Source of the DNA: Tessaracoccus bendigoensis DSM 12906
GTDB lineage: Bacteria; Actinomycetota; Actinomycetes; Propionibacteriales; Propionibacteriaceae
Assembly (NCBI RefSeq): GCF_900141915.1
Contig: NZ_FQZG01000009.1
Coordinates: forward strand, 1-64,000
DNA: 64,000 bases
Reading direction: 5' to 3'
Within the stretch, counting starts at the first letter, position 1. Each line of letters opens with the position of its first letter. Under the pieces are notes generated by a model that had not been told where the DNA came from, did not search any database, and was given only the letters and a program-made list of their open reading frames with translations. The position numbers were made by a program, and so were the translations under genes. Positions 9,236 through 18,678 of this stretch are shown piece after piece.

Positions 9236-10660
9236 CTAGATCTCGACGGCCGGCAGGCTGATCTCGAAGGTGCTGCCTCCGCCGGGGGTCGGGAGGTAGG
9301 CCAGGGTCCCACCGTGCTTCTCGACCAGGGCGGAGGCGATGGCCAGCCCGAGGCCGGCGCCGCCGGTGGCGCGTCCCCGCCCCTGGTCCTCGCGGAAGAA
9401 GCGCTCGAAGACGCGGGATTCGTTGCCAGCCTTGAGGCCGGGCCCGTGATCGATCACCGAGACGCGCACCCGGCCGTCTTGCACCCCGACGCAGACCTCA
9501 ATCTCGGTGTCCGACGGGGTGTACCGGACGGCGTTGGACAGCAGGTTCGTGAGGACCTGGTGGAGACGGCCGGGATCTCCGAGCGCCGTGGCAGGCATGT
9601 CCTCCCAAGGTGGCTCGGTAGGGTTGCTGACCGTGATGCGCCGTCCAGGGTGCCTCACCTGTGCGCCGGTGACGGCGTCGACGGCGATGCTCAACAGGTC
9701 GACGGGTCGGGTGTCAAGCGTCGGGGCGGTGTCGAGCCTTGCGAGCACGAGGAGGTCTTCGACGAGCGAGGCCATCCGGATCGATTCCGACTCGATCCGC
9801 CCGATGACGCGGGCGATGTCGTCGGGGCTCTTCGCCACGCCGGTGTGGACGAGTTCCGCGTGGCCGCGGATGGTGGCCAGCGGGGTCCGGAGTTCGTGGC
9901 TGGCGTCGGCCACGAATCGCCGCAGCCGCTCCTCGGTGCGGTTGCGTTCGTCAAACGCGGACTCGATCTGGGCGAGCATGGCATTCAGTGAGGTCGCCAG
10001 GTGGCCGACCTCCGTGTTCGGGGCCGCAACATCGATACGGCTCGTCAGGTTTCCGGCGGCGATCTCGTCGGCAGTCCGCTCGATTTCGGTCAATGGACGC
10101 AACCCGATCCGCACCATCGCGAGCCCGGCGAGAGCGGCGATCGCCAGGGTGATCAGGCTGACGGTGAAACTGATGAACGCCAACCGTTTGGCGGCGACCT
10201 GGATGTCGGCCAGGGAATAGGCGACGACGAGGAAGCCGCCCTCGTGGCTGAAGGCCCGGGCCCGCCACGGCGGATCGCGGTGATCTGTGGACTGGAGGGT
10301 GAGCACCTCCTGACTCGCTGCTACCTCGACGAGGGAGGCGCGGTCGATTCCGGTCCAGTCCGGGGCGCCCTGATCCGCTGGAATCTGGCAGAGCAGCGCG
10401 CCACCCTGGTCGTAGCTCGCCATGACGTATCCGCTTGCCATCCGTGCCGACTCCGGCGCCTCGAGGCAGGCCTGATCGAGCCAGTCTCGGAGCTGTTCGG
10501 GCGGTCGCGCCCCAAACGGGGAGATCAGACGCTCATCGAGCTGTCGGACTTGCGCGGTTGCGAACAGAGCGAGGCTTGCGGAACTGGCGAGGAACAGCGC
10601 GACAGCCATCAGGGCCACGGAGCCGAGGACGAGCCGCTTTCGAAGTGACCAGCGTCTCAT
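9236..10660 (-). CDS. Sensor histidine kinase
   Basis: This 474-residue membrane kinase has an N-terminal helix, an extracytoplasmic sensor region of about 130 residues, a second helix near 165-190 and a HAMP domain. A HisKA dimerisation domain carries the phosphoacceptor His in SHELRTPLATIRGH. The HATPase domain shows the N box NLLSNAVRYTP, G1 DHGPGL and G2 GGAGLGLAI. It overlaps the response regulator gene by 4 bp and is cotranscribed with it. The divergently oriented MacAB-like exporter beyond the regulator is the likely target, as in many cell-envelope-stress sensors. The signal is unknown. Confidence 0.93.
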   Translation of the reverse strand: MRRWSLRKRLVLGSVALMAVALFLASSASLALFATAQVRQLDERLISPFGARPPEQLRDWLDQACLEAPESARMASGYVMASYDQGGALLCQIPADQGAPDWTGIDRASLVEVAASQEVLTLQSTDHRDPPWRARAFSHEGGFLVVAYSLADIQVAAKRLAFISFTVSLITLAIAALAGLAMVRIGLRPLTEIERTADEIAAGNLTSRIDVAAPNTEVGHLATSLNAMLAQIESAFDERNRTEERLRRFVADASHELRTPLATIRGHAELVHTGVAKSPDDIARVIGRIESESIRMASLVEDLLVLARLDTAPTLDTRPVDLLSIAVDAVTGAQVRHPGRRITVSNPTEPPWEDMPATALGDPGRLHQVLTNLLSNAVRYTPSDTEIEVCVGVQDGRVRVSVIDHGPGLKAGNESRVFERFFREDQGRGRATGGAGLGLAIASALVEKHGGTLAYLPTPGGGSTFEISLPAVEI

Positions 10661-11391
10661 CTAAGTTCCTTCGGAAGCCTCAACGTGTAGCCGACGCCGC
10701 GGACCGTTTCGATCAGTGGCGGATCGTAGCGGTCGACCTTGCGGCGCAGGTAGCGGATGTACGAGTCGACGACGCCCGACTCTCCGTTGAAGTCGTAGTT
10801 CCAGACGTGGGCGAGGATCTGGGCCCGCGACATGACCCGTCCGGAGTTGTGCATCAGGAACCTCAGCAGGGAGAACTCGGTCGGGGAGAGGCTGATGGGC
10901 TCACCCTGCCGCCACACCTCGTGGCCGTCCTCGTCCATGACCAGATCGGAGTAGCGCAGCAGGCTGGCCTCGGTGTCGTCGTCGGGGCCGACCTCGGCCG
11001 GAGCGACCCGGCGCAGGATGGCGCCGCACCGGGCGACCAGCTCGTCGAGGCTGAAGGGCTTGGTGACGTAATCGTCGGCCCCGAGGGTGAGGCCGCGGAC
11101 GCGGTCCTCGACCGCGTCGCGGGCGGTGAGGAAGAGCACCGGCGCGTTCGTGTCTCGACGAAGGGTGCGCAGGAGGTCGAATCCCAGCATGTCCGGCAGC
11201 ATGACGTCGAGGATGATCAGATCCGGTTGGGTGAGCGCAGCTACCTCAAGGGTCTCCGCGCCGGAGGATGCGGTGTCGACCTGGTAGCCGATGTAGCGCA
11301 GGCTCATCGCGACCATGTCGACGATGTAGGGCTCATCGTCGGCGACCAACACCCGCGCGCGCACCTCTTTTGCCGTCATGGTTTCCATCAT
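10657..11391 (-). CDS. OmpR-family response regulator
   Basis: This 244-residue regulator has an N-terminal receiver with the acidic pair in ADDE and the phosphoacceptor Asp62 in ILDVMLPD. The conserved Thr and Lys are in LFLTARD and TKPFSLDEL. A C-terminal winged helix (about 140-240) includes RAQILAHVWNYDFNGES and the RRKVD recognition segment. Two or three ATGs are possible at the N-terminus; the second (11379) would also leave the domain intact. It lies divergent from the exporter with a 130-bp shared control region carrying direct repeats suited to this family. Confidence 0.95.
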   Translation of the reverse strand: MMETMTAKEVRARVLVADDEPYIVDMVAMSLRYIGYQVDTASSGAETLEVAALTQPDLIILDVMLPDMLGFDLLRTLRRDTNAPVLFLTARDAVEDRVRGLTLGADDYVTKPFSLDELVARCGAILRRVAPAEVGPDDDTEASLLRYSDLVMDEDGHEVWRQGEPISLSPTEFSLLRFLMHNSGRVMSRAQILAHVWNYDFNGESGVVDSYIRYLRRKVDRYDPPLIETVRGVGYTLRLPKELR

Positions 11392-11403
11392 GGTCGTCGA
11401 ATA

Positions 11404-11422
11404 TGAGAGTTCGATGAGAGTT
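11404..11422. promoter_or_regulatory. OmpR-type direct repeat operator
   Basis: TGAGAGTT occurs at 11404-11411 and again at 11415-11422, an exact 11-bp period. OmpR/PhoB-family dimers bind head-to-tail to repeats spaced one helical turn like this. The pair lies 13 bp upstream of the response regulator start and about 100 bp upstream of the exporter, so it could control both. This is inference from spacing. Confidence 0.55.
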
Positions 11423-11521
11423 GGCTGATTCTCACCGATCTATCAGGAACCTCCCATCGTTTCAGCATCTTCCCGAGGCAATGTGGGCATCGGACGGACG
11501 CACCGATGAGGAGAGAACGAG

Positions 11522-13069
11522 ATGAACCGCAAGCGGGTACTGATCAACGTCGGCCTTGGCGGGCTGATCGTGGTCCTGGGAGGCGCCGGTGCGCTGGCCC
11601 TCATGATGCCGAGGGACGACCCGAACGCCAACCTGCTCACCGCGACTGTGCAGCGTGGGGAACTGCAGGCGACGGTGACTGCCAGCGGCAACGTCGAAAG
11701 CGGCGCGATCGCCAACCTGCAACCCGGTGGTGGGGGCGTCGTCACGGAGGTCCTCGTCACCACCGGTCAGAGCGTCAAACAGGGCGACCAGCTGGTCCGA
11801 CTCGACGACACCGATGCGCAGGCCCAGCTCGAATCGGCGCTCGTGGGGCTCCGTTCGGCCGAGGCCTCGTTGACGACCGCCACCCAGGGTCGCACCGGCA
11901 CCGAACGCGAAGCAGATGCAGCGGGGATCGCATTGGCTGAGCAGAACTTGAAGAACGCCGAGCGGGCGGTGACCAACGCGAGGGACAACCTGGCCCTGGT
12001 CAAATCGCAGCAGGCGGAACTGGTGGCCGCGGCACAGGATGCGGTCACCCGGGCGGTGCAGGCCGTCGAGGACGACCAGGAGCAGCTGGCCGCGCTGAAG
12101 GAGCAACTCGCGGGCGTCGATCCGGTCGACACCGCCGCCGTGACGGCGCTGGAGGGCCAGATCGCGCAGCTCGACGCGGAGCTGTCTGCCCAGGTGGCGG
12201 CACGCGATTCGGCGAAGTTGGCGCTGGCGCAGGCCAACCGCACCCGCGACACGGCGCAGCTGCAGGCCGAACAGGGTGTCACGACGCAGGTCGGCAGCCG
12301 AGACGCGGCGAAAAAGACACTTACCCAGCAGAAGGCGACCGTGGCTGTGAACCAGCAGGGCCCCAAGCAAGGCAACGTGGACTCGGCTGAGGCGCAGGTG
12401 GAGTCGGCCCAGCTACAGGTTGAGACCGCCCGCCGTGCGGTCGAGGAAACCGTCCTTCTAGCGCCCTTTGACGGGGTCGTCTCGACGATCAACGCCGTCG
12501 TCGGACAGTCGGCGACCGGCTCAGCCAGCGGCAGCGCCACCGGGACGACCAGCACGGGCAGTACCGGGCTGGTGGTACTCGTGGCTCCCGACCAGTTGCG
12601 GGTCAACGCCTCCATCGCAGAGGCGGACGCGACCTCGGTTCAGGCCGGGCAGCCGGTCGTGGTCAACCTGCCGGCGTCCGGCACCGACATCGCGGGCACG
12701 GTGTCCTCGATCGACATCCAGAGCACCCTGACCAACAACGTCGTCCAGTACCTAACCACCGTCTCCCTCACTGACCCACCGGCGGAGGTCCGGGTCGGAC
12801 AGACCGCCAGCCTCTCCATCATCACCGGCAGCCTGGAGGGTGTGCTCTTCGTGCCCACCTCCGCGATCACCAGGGAAGGGGCCACCGCCTACGTGACCCG
12901 CCTCGCCGACTCGGTGACGGAGCGGGTCGAGGTGCGAACCGGCCTGATCGGCACCACCGGCACCGAGATCGTCTCCGGCCTGGAGGAGGGAGACGAGGTC
13001 GTCCTGCCCGACGCCAGTGGCGCGGCGGCAGCGAACCCCCTGGCACCCAGCGGCGAGAGCACCCCCTGA
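11522..13069 (+). CDS. MacA-like periplasmic adaptor (HlyD family)
   Basis: This 515-residue adaptor has one N-terminal membrane anchor and a lipoyl/barrel-sandwich half near residues 40-90. A long Ala/Gln-rich coiled-coil hairpin (about 95-300) follows, then the second lipoyl half (LAPFDGVVSTINAVVGQSA), a Ser/Gly/Thr linker and a beta-barrel domain. In Gram-positive bacteria such proteins couple a MacB-type ABC transporter to cell-surface export of peptides or antibiotics. The stop overlaps the ATPase start (TGATG). A GAGGAG ribosome site precedes the ATG. Confidence 0.9.
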   Translation: MNRKRVLINVGLGGLIVVLGGAGALALMMPRDDPNANLLTATVQRGELQATVTASGNVESGAIANLQPGGGGVVTEVLVTTGQSVKQGDQLVRLDDTDAQAQLESALVGLRSAEASLTTATQGRTGTEREADAAGIALAEQNLKNAERAVTNARDNLALVKSQQAELVAAAQDAVTRAVQAVEDDQEQLAALKEQLAGVDPVDTAAVTALEGQIAQLDAELSAQVAARDSAKLALAQANRTRDTAQLQAEQGVTTQVGSRDAAKKTLTQQKATVAVNQQGPKQGNVDSAEAQVESAQLQVETARRAVEETVLLAPFDGVVSTINAVVGQSATGSASGSATGTTSTGSTGLVVLVAPDQLRVNASIAEADATSVQAGQPVVVNLPASGTDIAGTVSSIDIQSTLTNNVVQYLTTVSLTDPPAEVRVGQTASLSIITGSLEGVLFVPTSAITREGATAYVTRLADSVTERVEVRTGLIGTTGTEIVSGLEEGDEVVLPDASGAAAANPLAPSGESTP

Positions 13070-13788
13070 TGACCGCCCGGCTCACGGCTCGCAGGCCGGT
13101 CATCGACCTGCGCAACATCCAAAAGACCTACGGCGAAGGCGAAACAACAGTGCGAGCGGTCGACGGCGTCAGCCTGACTGTGCAGCGAGGCGACTACGTG
13201 GCCATCATGGGTGCATCCGGATCGGGGAAGTCGACGCTGATGAATATCATCGGATGCCTCGACACCCAGACCAGGGGCAGCTACCGGCTCGACGGCGTAG
13301 ACGTGCGACTCCTGGACGACGACCAGCAATCGAAGATCCGCAACCGCAAAGTCGGGTTCGTCTTCCAGAACTTCAACCTGATCGCCCGCACCACCGCACT
13401 GTCCAATGTAGAACTCCCGCTCGCCTACGCCGGTCGCCCGACCCGGGAGCGGCGCGAGCGTGCGTTGGTCGCGTTGGAGAAGGTGGGGTTGTCGGACCGC
13501 GTCGGCCACACCTCGGCCGAGCTCTCAGGTGGGCAGCAACAGAGGGTCGCGATCGCCCGCGCCATCGTCGGTGAACCCGTCCTGCTCCTCGCAGACGAAC
13601 CGACCGGTGCACTCGACAGTCACAGCACCGAGGACGTGCTCGACCTGTTCGACCAGCTCTCCGCAGACGGTCGCACCCTCGTGATCATCACGCATGAGGA
13701 AGCCGTGGCGGCTCGGGCCAGAAGGGTGTTGCGGATGCACGACGGCAAGGTCGTCTTGGACACCGCTGCGGGGGTGACGCTGTCATGA
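13069..13788 (+). CDS. MacB-like ABC transporter ATPase
   Basis: This 239-residue ATPase of the LolD/MacB class has Walker [11 protein letters not shown]-loop FVFQNFNL, signature [14 protein letters not shown], Walker [13 protein letters not shown] and switch His in IITHE. It energises export with the adaptor and permease on either side. It overlaps its upstream neighbour by one base and its downstream neighbour by four. The Q-rich signature and PTGALD motif are characteristic of lipoprotein/macrolide-type exporters. Confidence 0.95.
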   Translation: MTARLTARRPVIDLRNIQKTYGEGETTVRAVDGVSLTVQRGDYVAIMGASGSGKSTLMNIIGCLDTQTRGSYRLDGVDVRLLDDDQQSKIRNRKVGFVFQNFNLIARTTALSNVELPLAYAGRPTRERRERALVALEKVGLSDRVGHTSAELSGGQQQRVAIARAIVGEPVLLLADEPTGALDSHSTEDVLDLFDQLSADGRTLVIITHEEAVAARARRVLRMHDGKVVLDTAAGVTLS

Positions 13789-15074
13789 GCATCTCTGAAT
13801 CGATCAAGTTCGCCTGGCGGGGCGTAACCGCAAACAAGGCCAGGTCTGCGCTCACCATGCTCGGGGTCATGATCGGGGTCTCCGCGGTCATCATCCTCGT
13901 CGCCGTGGGCACCGGCGCGAGCCGCAGCGTCACCAGCACCCTCGACTCGCTGGGCACCAACACCCTCACCGTCACCCCGGGCGCCGCCTCTGGGAGCGGG
14001 TTCGGGGGTGGTGGCTTCGGGGGCGGTGGCTTCGGGGGCGGCGGCGAAGGGAGCGATGCGGGCCCCGCGACGGGCACCGAGATCCGCGAGGCCACCCTCA
14101 CGATGGCCGATGCCGAGGCGCTCACCAACCCCGAACTGGCCCCAGACATCCACCTGGTCGCACCAGTGGTCTCCGCCAGTTCCGTCGTGGCCACCCTCGG
14201 CTCCGCATCGCACACCGTCGGGACCACCGTCGGCAGCACGCCGTCGTACCTGAGCATCAACAATGAGACCATCGGGCAGGGCCGGGCGTTCAGCCAGTCG
14301 GATTTCGACTCCCATTCGCGGGTGCTGCTCATCGGCACCTCGGTCGCCGGCGAACTTGTCGGCGGTGACGGCACGGACGTACTTGACCAGGTGATTCGCC
14401 TCAACGGTAAGGAGTTCACCGTCATCGGCATCCTGGGTGCCAAGGGTTCATCGGGCATTCAGGATCAGGACGACCGGATCATCGCGCCTGCCACCGCCGT
14501 TCAGGACCACCTCGCCGGCTACGGCAATCTGTCAAGCATCTCGATCCAGGCCACCTCGGCCGACACCGTCGACGCGGCGCAGGCCCAGGTCGAGTCCATC
14601 CTCGACGCCCGCCACCGCACCACCTCCGACGACCGCGACTTCAGCGTCACCAACTCTGCAACATTCCTCGACGCCGCCAGCACCATCACCAGCATCTTCA
14701 CCATCCTGCTCGGCGCGATCGCGGCCATCTCTCTTCTGGTCGGCGGGATCGGCGTCATGAACATCATGCTGGTCACCGTCACCGAGCGGACCCGGGAGAT
14801 CGGGATCCGCAAGGCCATCGGCGCCACCAGAACCGACATCACCGTCCAGTTCATGCTGGAGGCCGTGTTCCTGTCAGTCATCGGGGGAGCGGCCGGGATC
14901 GTCTTCGGCTACCTCGTTTGCCTGATCTAGATCGCTGGATTCCGGGCCGTCATCGAGCCCTACTCCGTCGTTATGGCGTTCGGCTTCGCGCTTGCGGTCG
15001 GGCTGTTCTTCGGCATCTATCCGGCGACCCGAGCCGCCTCACTCAGGCCCATCGACGCACTCCGCTACGAGTGA
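13785..15074 (+). pseudogene. MacB-like ABC permease with in-frame amber codon
   Basis: The frame encodes a MacB/FtsX-type permease with an N-terminal helix, a large extracellular MacB domain containing a Gly/Phe repeat (residues about 66-88), and C-terminal helices with the family motif [24 protein letters not shown] at 14928-14930 stops it at 381 residues. Reading on in the same frame gives another 47 residues, including the last helix and the family ending [21 protein letters not shown] up to TGA at 15072-15074. So the intact product would be about 429 residues. It may be a recent nonsense mutation, an assembly error, or a suppressed stop. The truncated protein lacks the final membrane helix and is probably inactive. 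Confidence 0.8.
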
Positions 15075-15101
15075 TCGTCATCCGCAGAAAGGTTCAATCC
15101 A

Positions 15102-15362
15102 ATGTCTCCTGAATCATCCGCTGGTCAACTGGACGAGCTGCTCGGTGCCCGAGCGGCCGACAGTGTGGCCGAGGGGCAAACCATCGAGCTTCCCGTTGTC
15201 GCGGACCCTGAACGGTGGTTGCCCGAGGAAGGAGAGGACAAGGAGTTCCTGCCACGGCTCCGGAACCGTCGGCCCCGGTCAACCACCGCCCTGATCGTGC
15301 TGGCCATCTGGTGTGCAGGATTCCTTGTCGGGGTGATCGTCGACAGAGGGCTGTTCGGCTGA
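15102..15362 (+). CDS. Small single-span membrane protein
   Basis: This 86-residue protein has an acidic N-terminal half, a basic stretch (RLRNRRPR) and one C-terminal membrane helix (about 63-82), so the N-terminus should face the cytoplasm. It starts 27 bases after the restored end of the MacB permease, with AGAAAGG ahead of the ATG, so it belongs to the exporter operon. I do not recognise a family. It may be an accessory subunit of the exporter. Confidence 0.65.
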   Translation: MSPESSAGQLDELLGARAADSVAEGQTIELPVVADPERWLPEEGEDKEFLPRLRNRRPRSTTALIVLAIWCAGFLVGVIVDRGLFG

Positions 15363-15387
15363 GGGATCGGACGCGGCGGCAAGTGCC

Positions 15388-16332
15388 ATGCTCGCCTACT
15401 ATCTCCCGGAGCGTGAGGGCTCCACGATGAGGGTCCGCGAACTCAATTCAGGCACTGACGCAGCATTCGAACTTTGGGAGTTGCCGAAGACTGGATACCT
15501 GTTGGTCGAGACGAAGACTCGCAGCATCGTCGAGTACAGCGCGGACGCGATATCCCCGCTGGCGGCCTACCCTGGACACGATGCCGCGTACCTGGGCATG
15601 GGCGAGTATGTCGTGGAGCTGGCAGGGGGGAACGCCGTCAACGCTCTCAGCGGTGAGGCGCGTCCAAGACTGGAGAGTAGGCGGGTCAACGAGGCGAGTC
15701 ACGAACTGGCAGAAAAGGTCGCCGCCAACGATCAGTTGTCGCTGACGAATCAGAATGGGGCCGTGATGATGAAGGTTCCGCCGCCTGTGGGCACCAACGT
15801 CAACTTTCGGATCCCCTCGTATGGGTACATCACCGGCTGCACGGTGCTCGCGAACTCCACCGGACGCTGTGGTTGGGTCGCCGCAACCATTGTGATGAGG
15901 TATTGGCACGCGAGAACCGGCAAGCTGCTGATTCCGACGGCGCATCGAAGCGGTAACAACATCAAGGTCGTGGCACGTCCCGACTTCGCCGACCTGATTC
16001 GCAATGGTAGGAGCGAGTCGGTCTTCTCCGGCTTGGCTGTAGCGGATGGGATGGGCTATCACGCCGTCGTGCGTCAGAAGATCAACGCCGACGCCTGGTA
16101 CAACTTGTTGAGCCTCAATGTCGACTCCGCCCTCAATGCCGGGCGACCGGTGATCCTTCTGGGTTCGCTCCCCAGCGCCTACACTGACGACAAGAAGGGG
16201 AATCACGCTGTGGTGGCCTACGGGAAGTCGAAGGACGGTCACAACATCGTTCATTACGGCTACTCCGGGAAGTCGGCGCTCGTGCTCAACTCTGGCACCG
16301 TCGGGTCCAATACCCACTTCGTGCTGAAGTAA
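15388..16332 (+). CDS. Papain-fold (C39-like) cysteine peptidase family protein
   Basis: This 314-residue protein looks like a papain-fold peptidase. The candidate nucleophile is the Cys of GRCGWVAATIVMRYW (about residue 170), and the candidate His is in GNHAVVAYGKS with a downstream Asn/Asp. The N-terminal 100 residues resemble the propeptide-like region of such peptidases. No signal peptide is visible from 15388 or the alternative ATG at 15427. An in-frame stop at 15334 blocks extension, so the gene may have lost its export signal. The position after the exporter could mean it processes an exported peptide, but this is only suggested by context. Confidence 0.55.
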   Translation: MLAYYLPEREGSTMRVRELNSGTDAAFELWELPKTGYLLVETKTRSIVEYSADAISPLAAYPGHDAAYLGMGEYVVELAGGNAVNALSGEARPRLESRRVNEASHELAEKVAANDQLSLTNQNGAVMMKVPPPVGTNVNFRIPSYGYITGCTVLANSTGRCGWVAATIVMRYWHARTGKLLIPTAHRSGNNIKVVARPDFADLIRNGRSESVFSGLAVADGMGYHAVVRQKINADAWYNLLSLNVDSALNAGRPVILLGSLPSAYTDDKKGNHAVVAYGKSKDGHNIVHYGYSGKSALVLNSGTVGSNTHFVLK

Positions 16333-16341
16333 GGTCGAGCC

Positions 16342-16764
16342 ATGAGACGCATACTGCACACGGTGGTTCTTGCGCTGCTCGCGGCCACCCTCGTTATCAT
16401 GTGCTTTCACACATGGCAGAGCCGGTGGCTCGCCGGCGAGGGAGACTACATCTACACGTACCACCGATGGTTCGCCACTCCGATCGGATTCTTCGATGTG
16501 GTGGCCCCCGCAGCAATGCTGCTGACAGCGCTACTCACGATCCTCGTAGGCAGCCGTGTACGCCGCACCAACACGAGTTGGGTGCAGATCGGACTCGGCG
16601 CGGTCACCGCGCTGTTCGTTGCCGCCTTGGGCTCGAACCCCACGATGGCGGGCATGGTGCACGGTCTTGGCGTCTGGGTCGCGCCGCTTCTCGGGATCGC
16701 TGCAGTGTTGCTTCTCATCCTTCGGTTGATGACGCCGAAACAGGCCGACCAGCAGGCGACCTGA
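16342..16764 (+). CDS. Four-helix membrane protein, unknown
   Basis: This 140-residue integral membrane protein has four predicted helices (about 5-25, 50-70, 80-98, 108-130) and a polar C-terminus. It begins nine bases after the peptidase-like gene and ends the operon before a strong hairpin. I do not recognise a family. Its position suggests a role with the exporter or peptidase-like protein, such as immunity, but nothing in the sequence proves it. Confidence 0.65.
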   Translation: MRRILHTVVLALLAATLVIMCFHTWQSRWLAGEGDYIYTYHRWFATPIGFFDVVAPAAMLLTALLTILVGSRVRRTNTSWVQIGLGAVTALFVAALGSNPTMAGMVHGLGVWVAPLLGIAAVLLLILRLMTPKQADQQAT

Positions 16765-16778
16765 CGCTTTGATCGAAA

Positions 16779-16815
16779 GAACAGGCCGCCCCGGTGATGC
16801 CCCGGCGGCCTGTTC
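16779..16815 (+). terminator. Hairpin terminator after exporter operon
   Basis: A 12-bp perfect inverted repeat (16779-16790 and 16804-16815), extendable by C-G pairs in the loop, begins 15 bases after the membrane-protein stop. No clear U-tract follows. It closes the 11.5-16.8 kb operon. Confidence 0.75.
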
Positions 16816-16950
16816 GACGGATTGGCAGGACCACGTTTGGGCCTCTCTTGATGCACCGCCTACGGCCCGCACAACGACACACCGTGCGACTACTCCTCCT
16901 CCACCTCGGATCTCCTCGCTCTGAACTGCGCACCTGTCGAGCGGGCCTGA

Positions 16951-17576
16951 TCAACCCCCAGAGCTCAACCAGGCAGACCGCGCTCGACCAGGTGTGCGAT
17001 TAACGATGACTGGAGGCGTTGGATCACGCAGAGGCGTCTGTATCCCCTGAGTAAGCGTCGCATTGCGGGTGAGACCAGCAGCGCCAGTCGCCGGCCACTG
17101 CTTGGTCAGCCGGCTGATCACCGGCGCGGACAGGCCCTGCGAGGTGCCCAGGAACTGTTCCAAGGCAGGGGCGAAGTCACCGCTGGACAAACCATGCAAG
17201 TACAGCAGCGGCAACACCTCAGCGACCTGGGCCGATTTGCGTGCCCACCTCGGCAAGATCGCCGAGGAGAACCGGGCCCGCTCACCGGTGGCCTGGTCGA
17301 TGCGCTTGTCGTTGACGCGCGGCTGACGAACCGCAACCGCCCCGGCAGCGGTGGTGACCTCCCGCTCGGCGTGGTAGCCGTTACGCACCACCAGCCGGTG
17401 TCCCTCCTCGTCGACCTCGGCGCGGAACTGCTCGATGTAGGCATCGACCTCGGCCTGCAACGCCACGGCCAGCATCTGCCGAGCCCTTCCCGCACGATCG
17501 CATCCAACGCCGACGCGCCACCAACTGCGAGCTGCCCGGCGTTGGCATCTGGACCATCAAGAACTAGGTTGAGCAT
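16951..17576 (-). pseudogene. IS256-family transposase, decayed
   Basis: The N-terminal half of an IS256 (Mutator-like) transposase is recognisable: an initial MLNLVLDG segment, then LQAEVDAYIEQFRAEVDEEGHRLVVRNGYH in two blocks, and VRQPRVNDKR. The reading frame shifts near 17475, and the catalytic DDE half is missing after about 17060, replaced by unrelated residues. The start is the ATG at 17574-17576, preceded on the minus strand by GGAAGGAG. The element is non-functional. The left end has been lost, so inverted terminal repeats cannot be paired. Confidence 0.8.
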
Positions 17577-17662
17577 GAACGCTCCTTCCCGGACCAACGC
17601 TTCCAACGTCGGCCCATGATCGAAATCCTGTTACCGAAGGTCATCCCCGGGAAGGAGCGTTC
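17577..17662 (-). promoter_or_regulatory. RBS-masking hairpin upstream of transposase
   Basis: A perfect 16-bp inverted repeat (17577-17592 and 17647-17662) flanks 54 bases directly before the transposase ATG. On the minus-strand transcript the proximal arm contains the ribosome binding site GGAAGGAG, so read-through RNA entering the element would hide it. Such structures are known in insertion sequences as protection against impinging transcription. Confidence 0.65.
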
Positions 17663-17928
17663 CTCGCACCTCCAGCCCCGGAGACCATCCACAGGATTTG
17701 ATCATTCCTCGACCCACCACTCAGCAACATTGACTACCGGCAATTAGTTGCGCTGAATACCAGGGTGGCAAGCCCACCAGGCATGTTGGGTGTACCGCCA
17801 GTGCCTCCCACGCGTGTACTCGGGGGCCTACCGTCGTGTTTAGGGCCGGATGCGCTCCCTTGGACGGGGCCGGAGGCGTGGTAGAGCCTCCTCGCCTGGC
17901 CCCGCTTCGCTACCGAAAGAAGGAACTC

Positions 17929-18678
17929 ATGTCCGTCACCACCGTCCTCGTCGTCGGCGCCACTGGCAGCATCGGTCGAGAAGTTGTTGCCGCGGCCACC
18001 GCCGCGGGGCTCACGGCCCGCGCCCTCGTCCGGGACGTGGAACGTGCCGGCAGGGTATTGCCCGCCGACACCGACTTCGTCGTCGGCGACCTCACCCGGG
18101 CCGACACTCTCACCGACGCTGTACACGACATCGACGCGGTCATCTTCACACACGGCTCAGAGACCGGCGACTGGGAGCGTGTCGACTATGGCGGAGTAAA
18201 GAACATCCTCGCCGCGCTCGGCACACGGCGTCCACGGATCGCCCTCATGACGTCGATCTACGTCACCCGTCTGGGAGAGGGCCACGACGAGGTCATCGGC
18301 TGGAAGCGCCGCAACGAGTGGCTGGTGCGCTCGTCGGGAGCCGATTACACCATCGTGCGCCCCTCCTGGTTCGACCACGCGGCCGCTACCGACAACCGGA
18401 TCGTCTTCGAACAAGGCGACACTGGCGACGGCGGCATCCGCCGAGACCAGCTCGCCCGCGTGCTTGTGGAGGCCATCCTGACCGACACGGCGATCGGCAA
18501 GACGCTCGAGGTGTTCGCCCAACCAGGGGAAGGGCCGGGCGACTGGTCCGCGTTGTTCGGTGCCCTCGACCCCGACACCGGGCTCGACGGTGCGCACGAT
18601 GCCACCCGGGTTCCGCTCGAGGATGAACCCGCCCAGATCCAGCTCGATATGGCCGCTGTTGGGGCCAGGGGCAACTGA
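17929..18678 (+). CDS. NAD(P)-binding NmrA/SDR-like protein
   Basis: This 249-residue atypical short-chain dehydrogenase has the dinucleotide motif VVGATGSIG at the N-terminus and the later segment ADYTIVRPSWF, which is typical of NAD(P)-binding NmrA-like sugar epimerase relatives. The substrate is not predictable. The ATG at 17929 is chosen because it has an AGAAGGA ribosome site and begins the Rossmann strand; upstream in-frame sequence is not family-like. It stands alone next to the IS256 scar. Confidence 0.85.
   Translation: MSVTTVLVVGATGSIGREVVAAATAAGLTARALVRDVERAGRVLPADTDFVVGDLTRADTLTDAVHDIDAVIFTHGSETGDWERVDYGGVKNILAALGTRRPRIALMTSIYVTRLGEGHDEVIGWKRRNEWLVRSSGADYTIVRPSWFDHAAATDNRIVFEQGDTGDGGIRRDQLARVLVEAILTDTAIGKTLEVFAQPGEGPGDWSALFGALDPDTGLDGAHDATRVPLEDEPAQIQLDMAAVGARGN

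Noticed and set aside
13785-15074. Amber suppression or recoding as explanation for the permease stop
   Set aside because: TAG is also used as an ordinary stop at other genes here (for example the exchanger at 60273), so genome-wide TAG recoding is unlikely; mutation or error is simpler.
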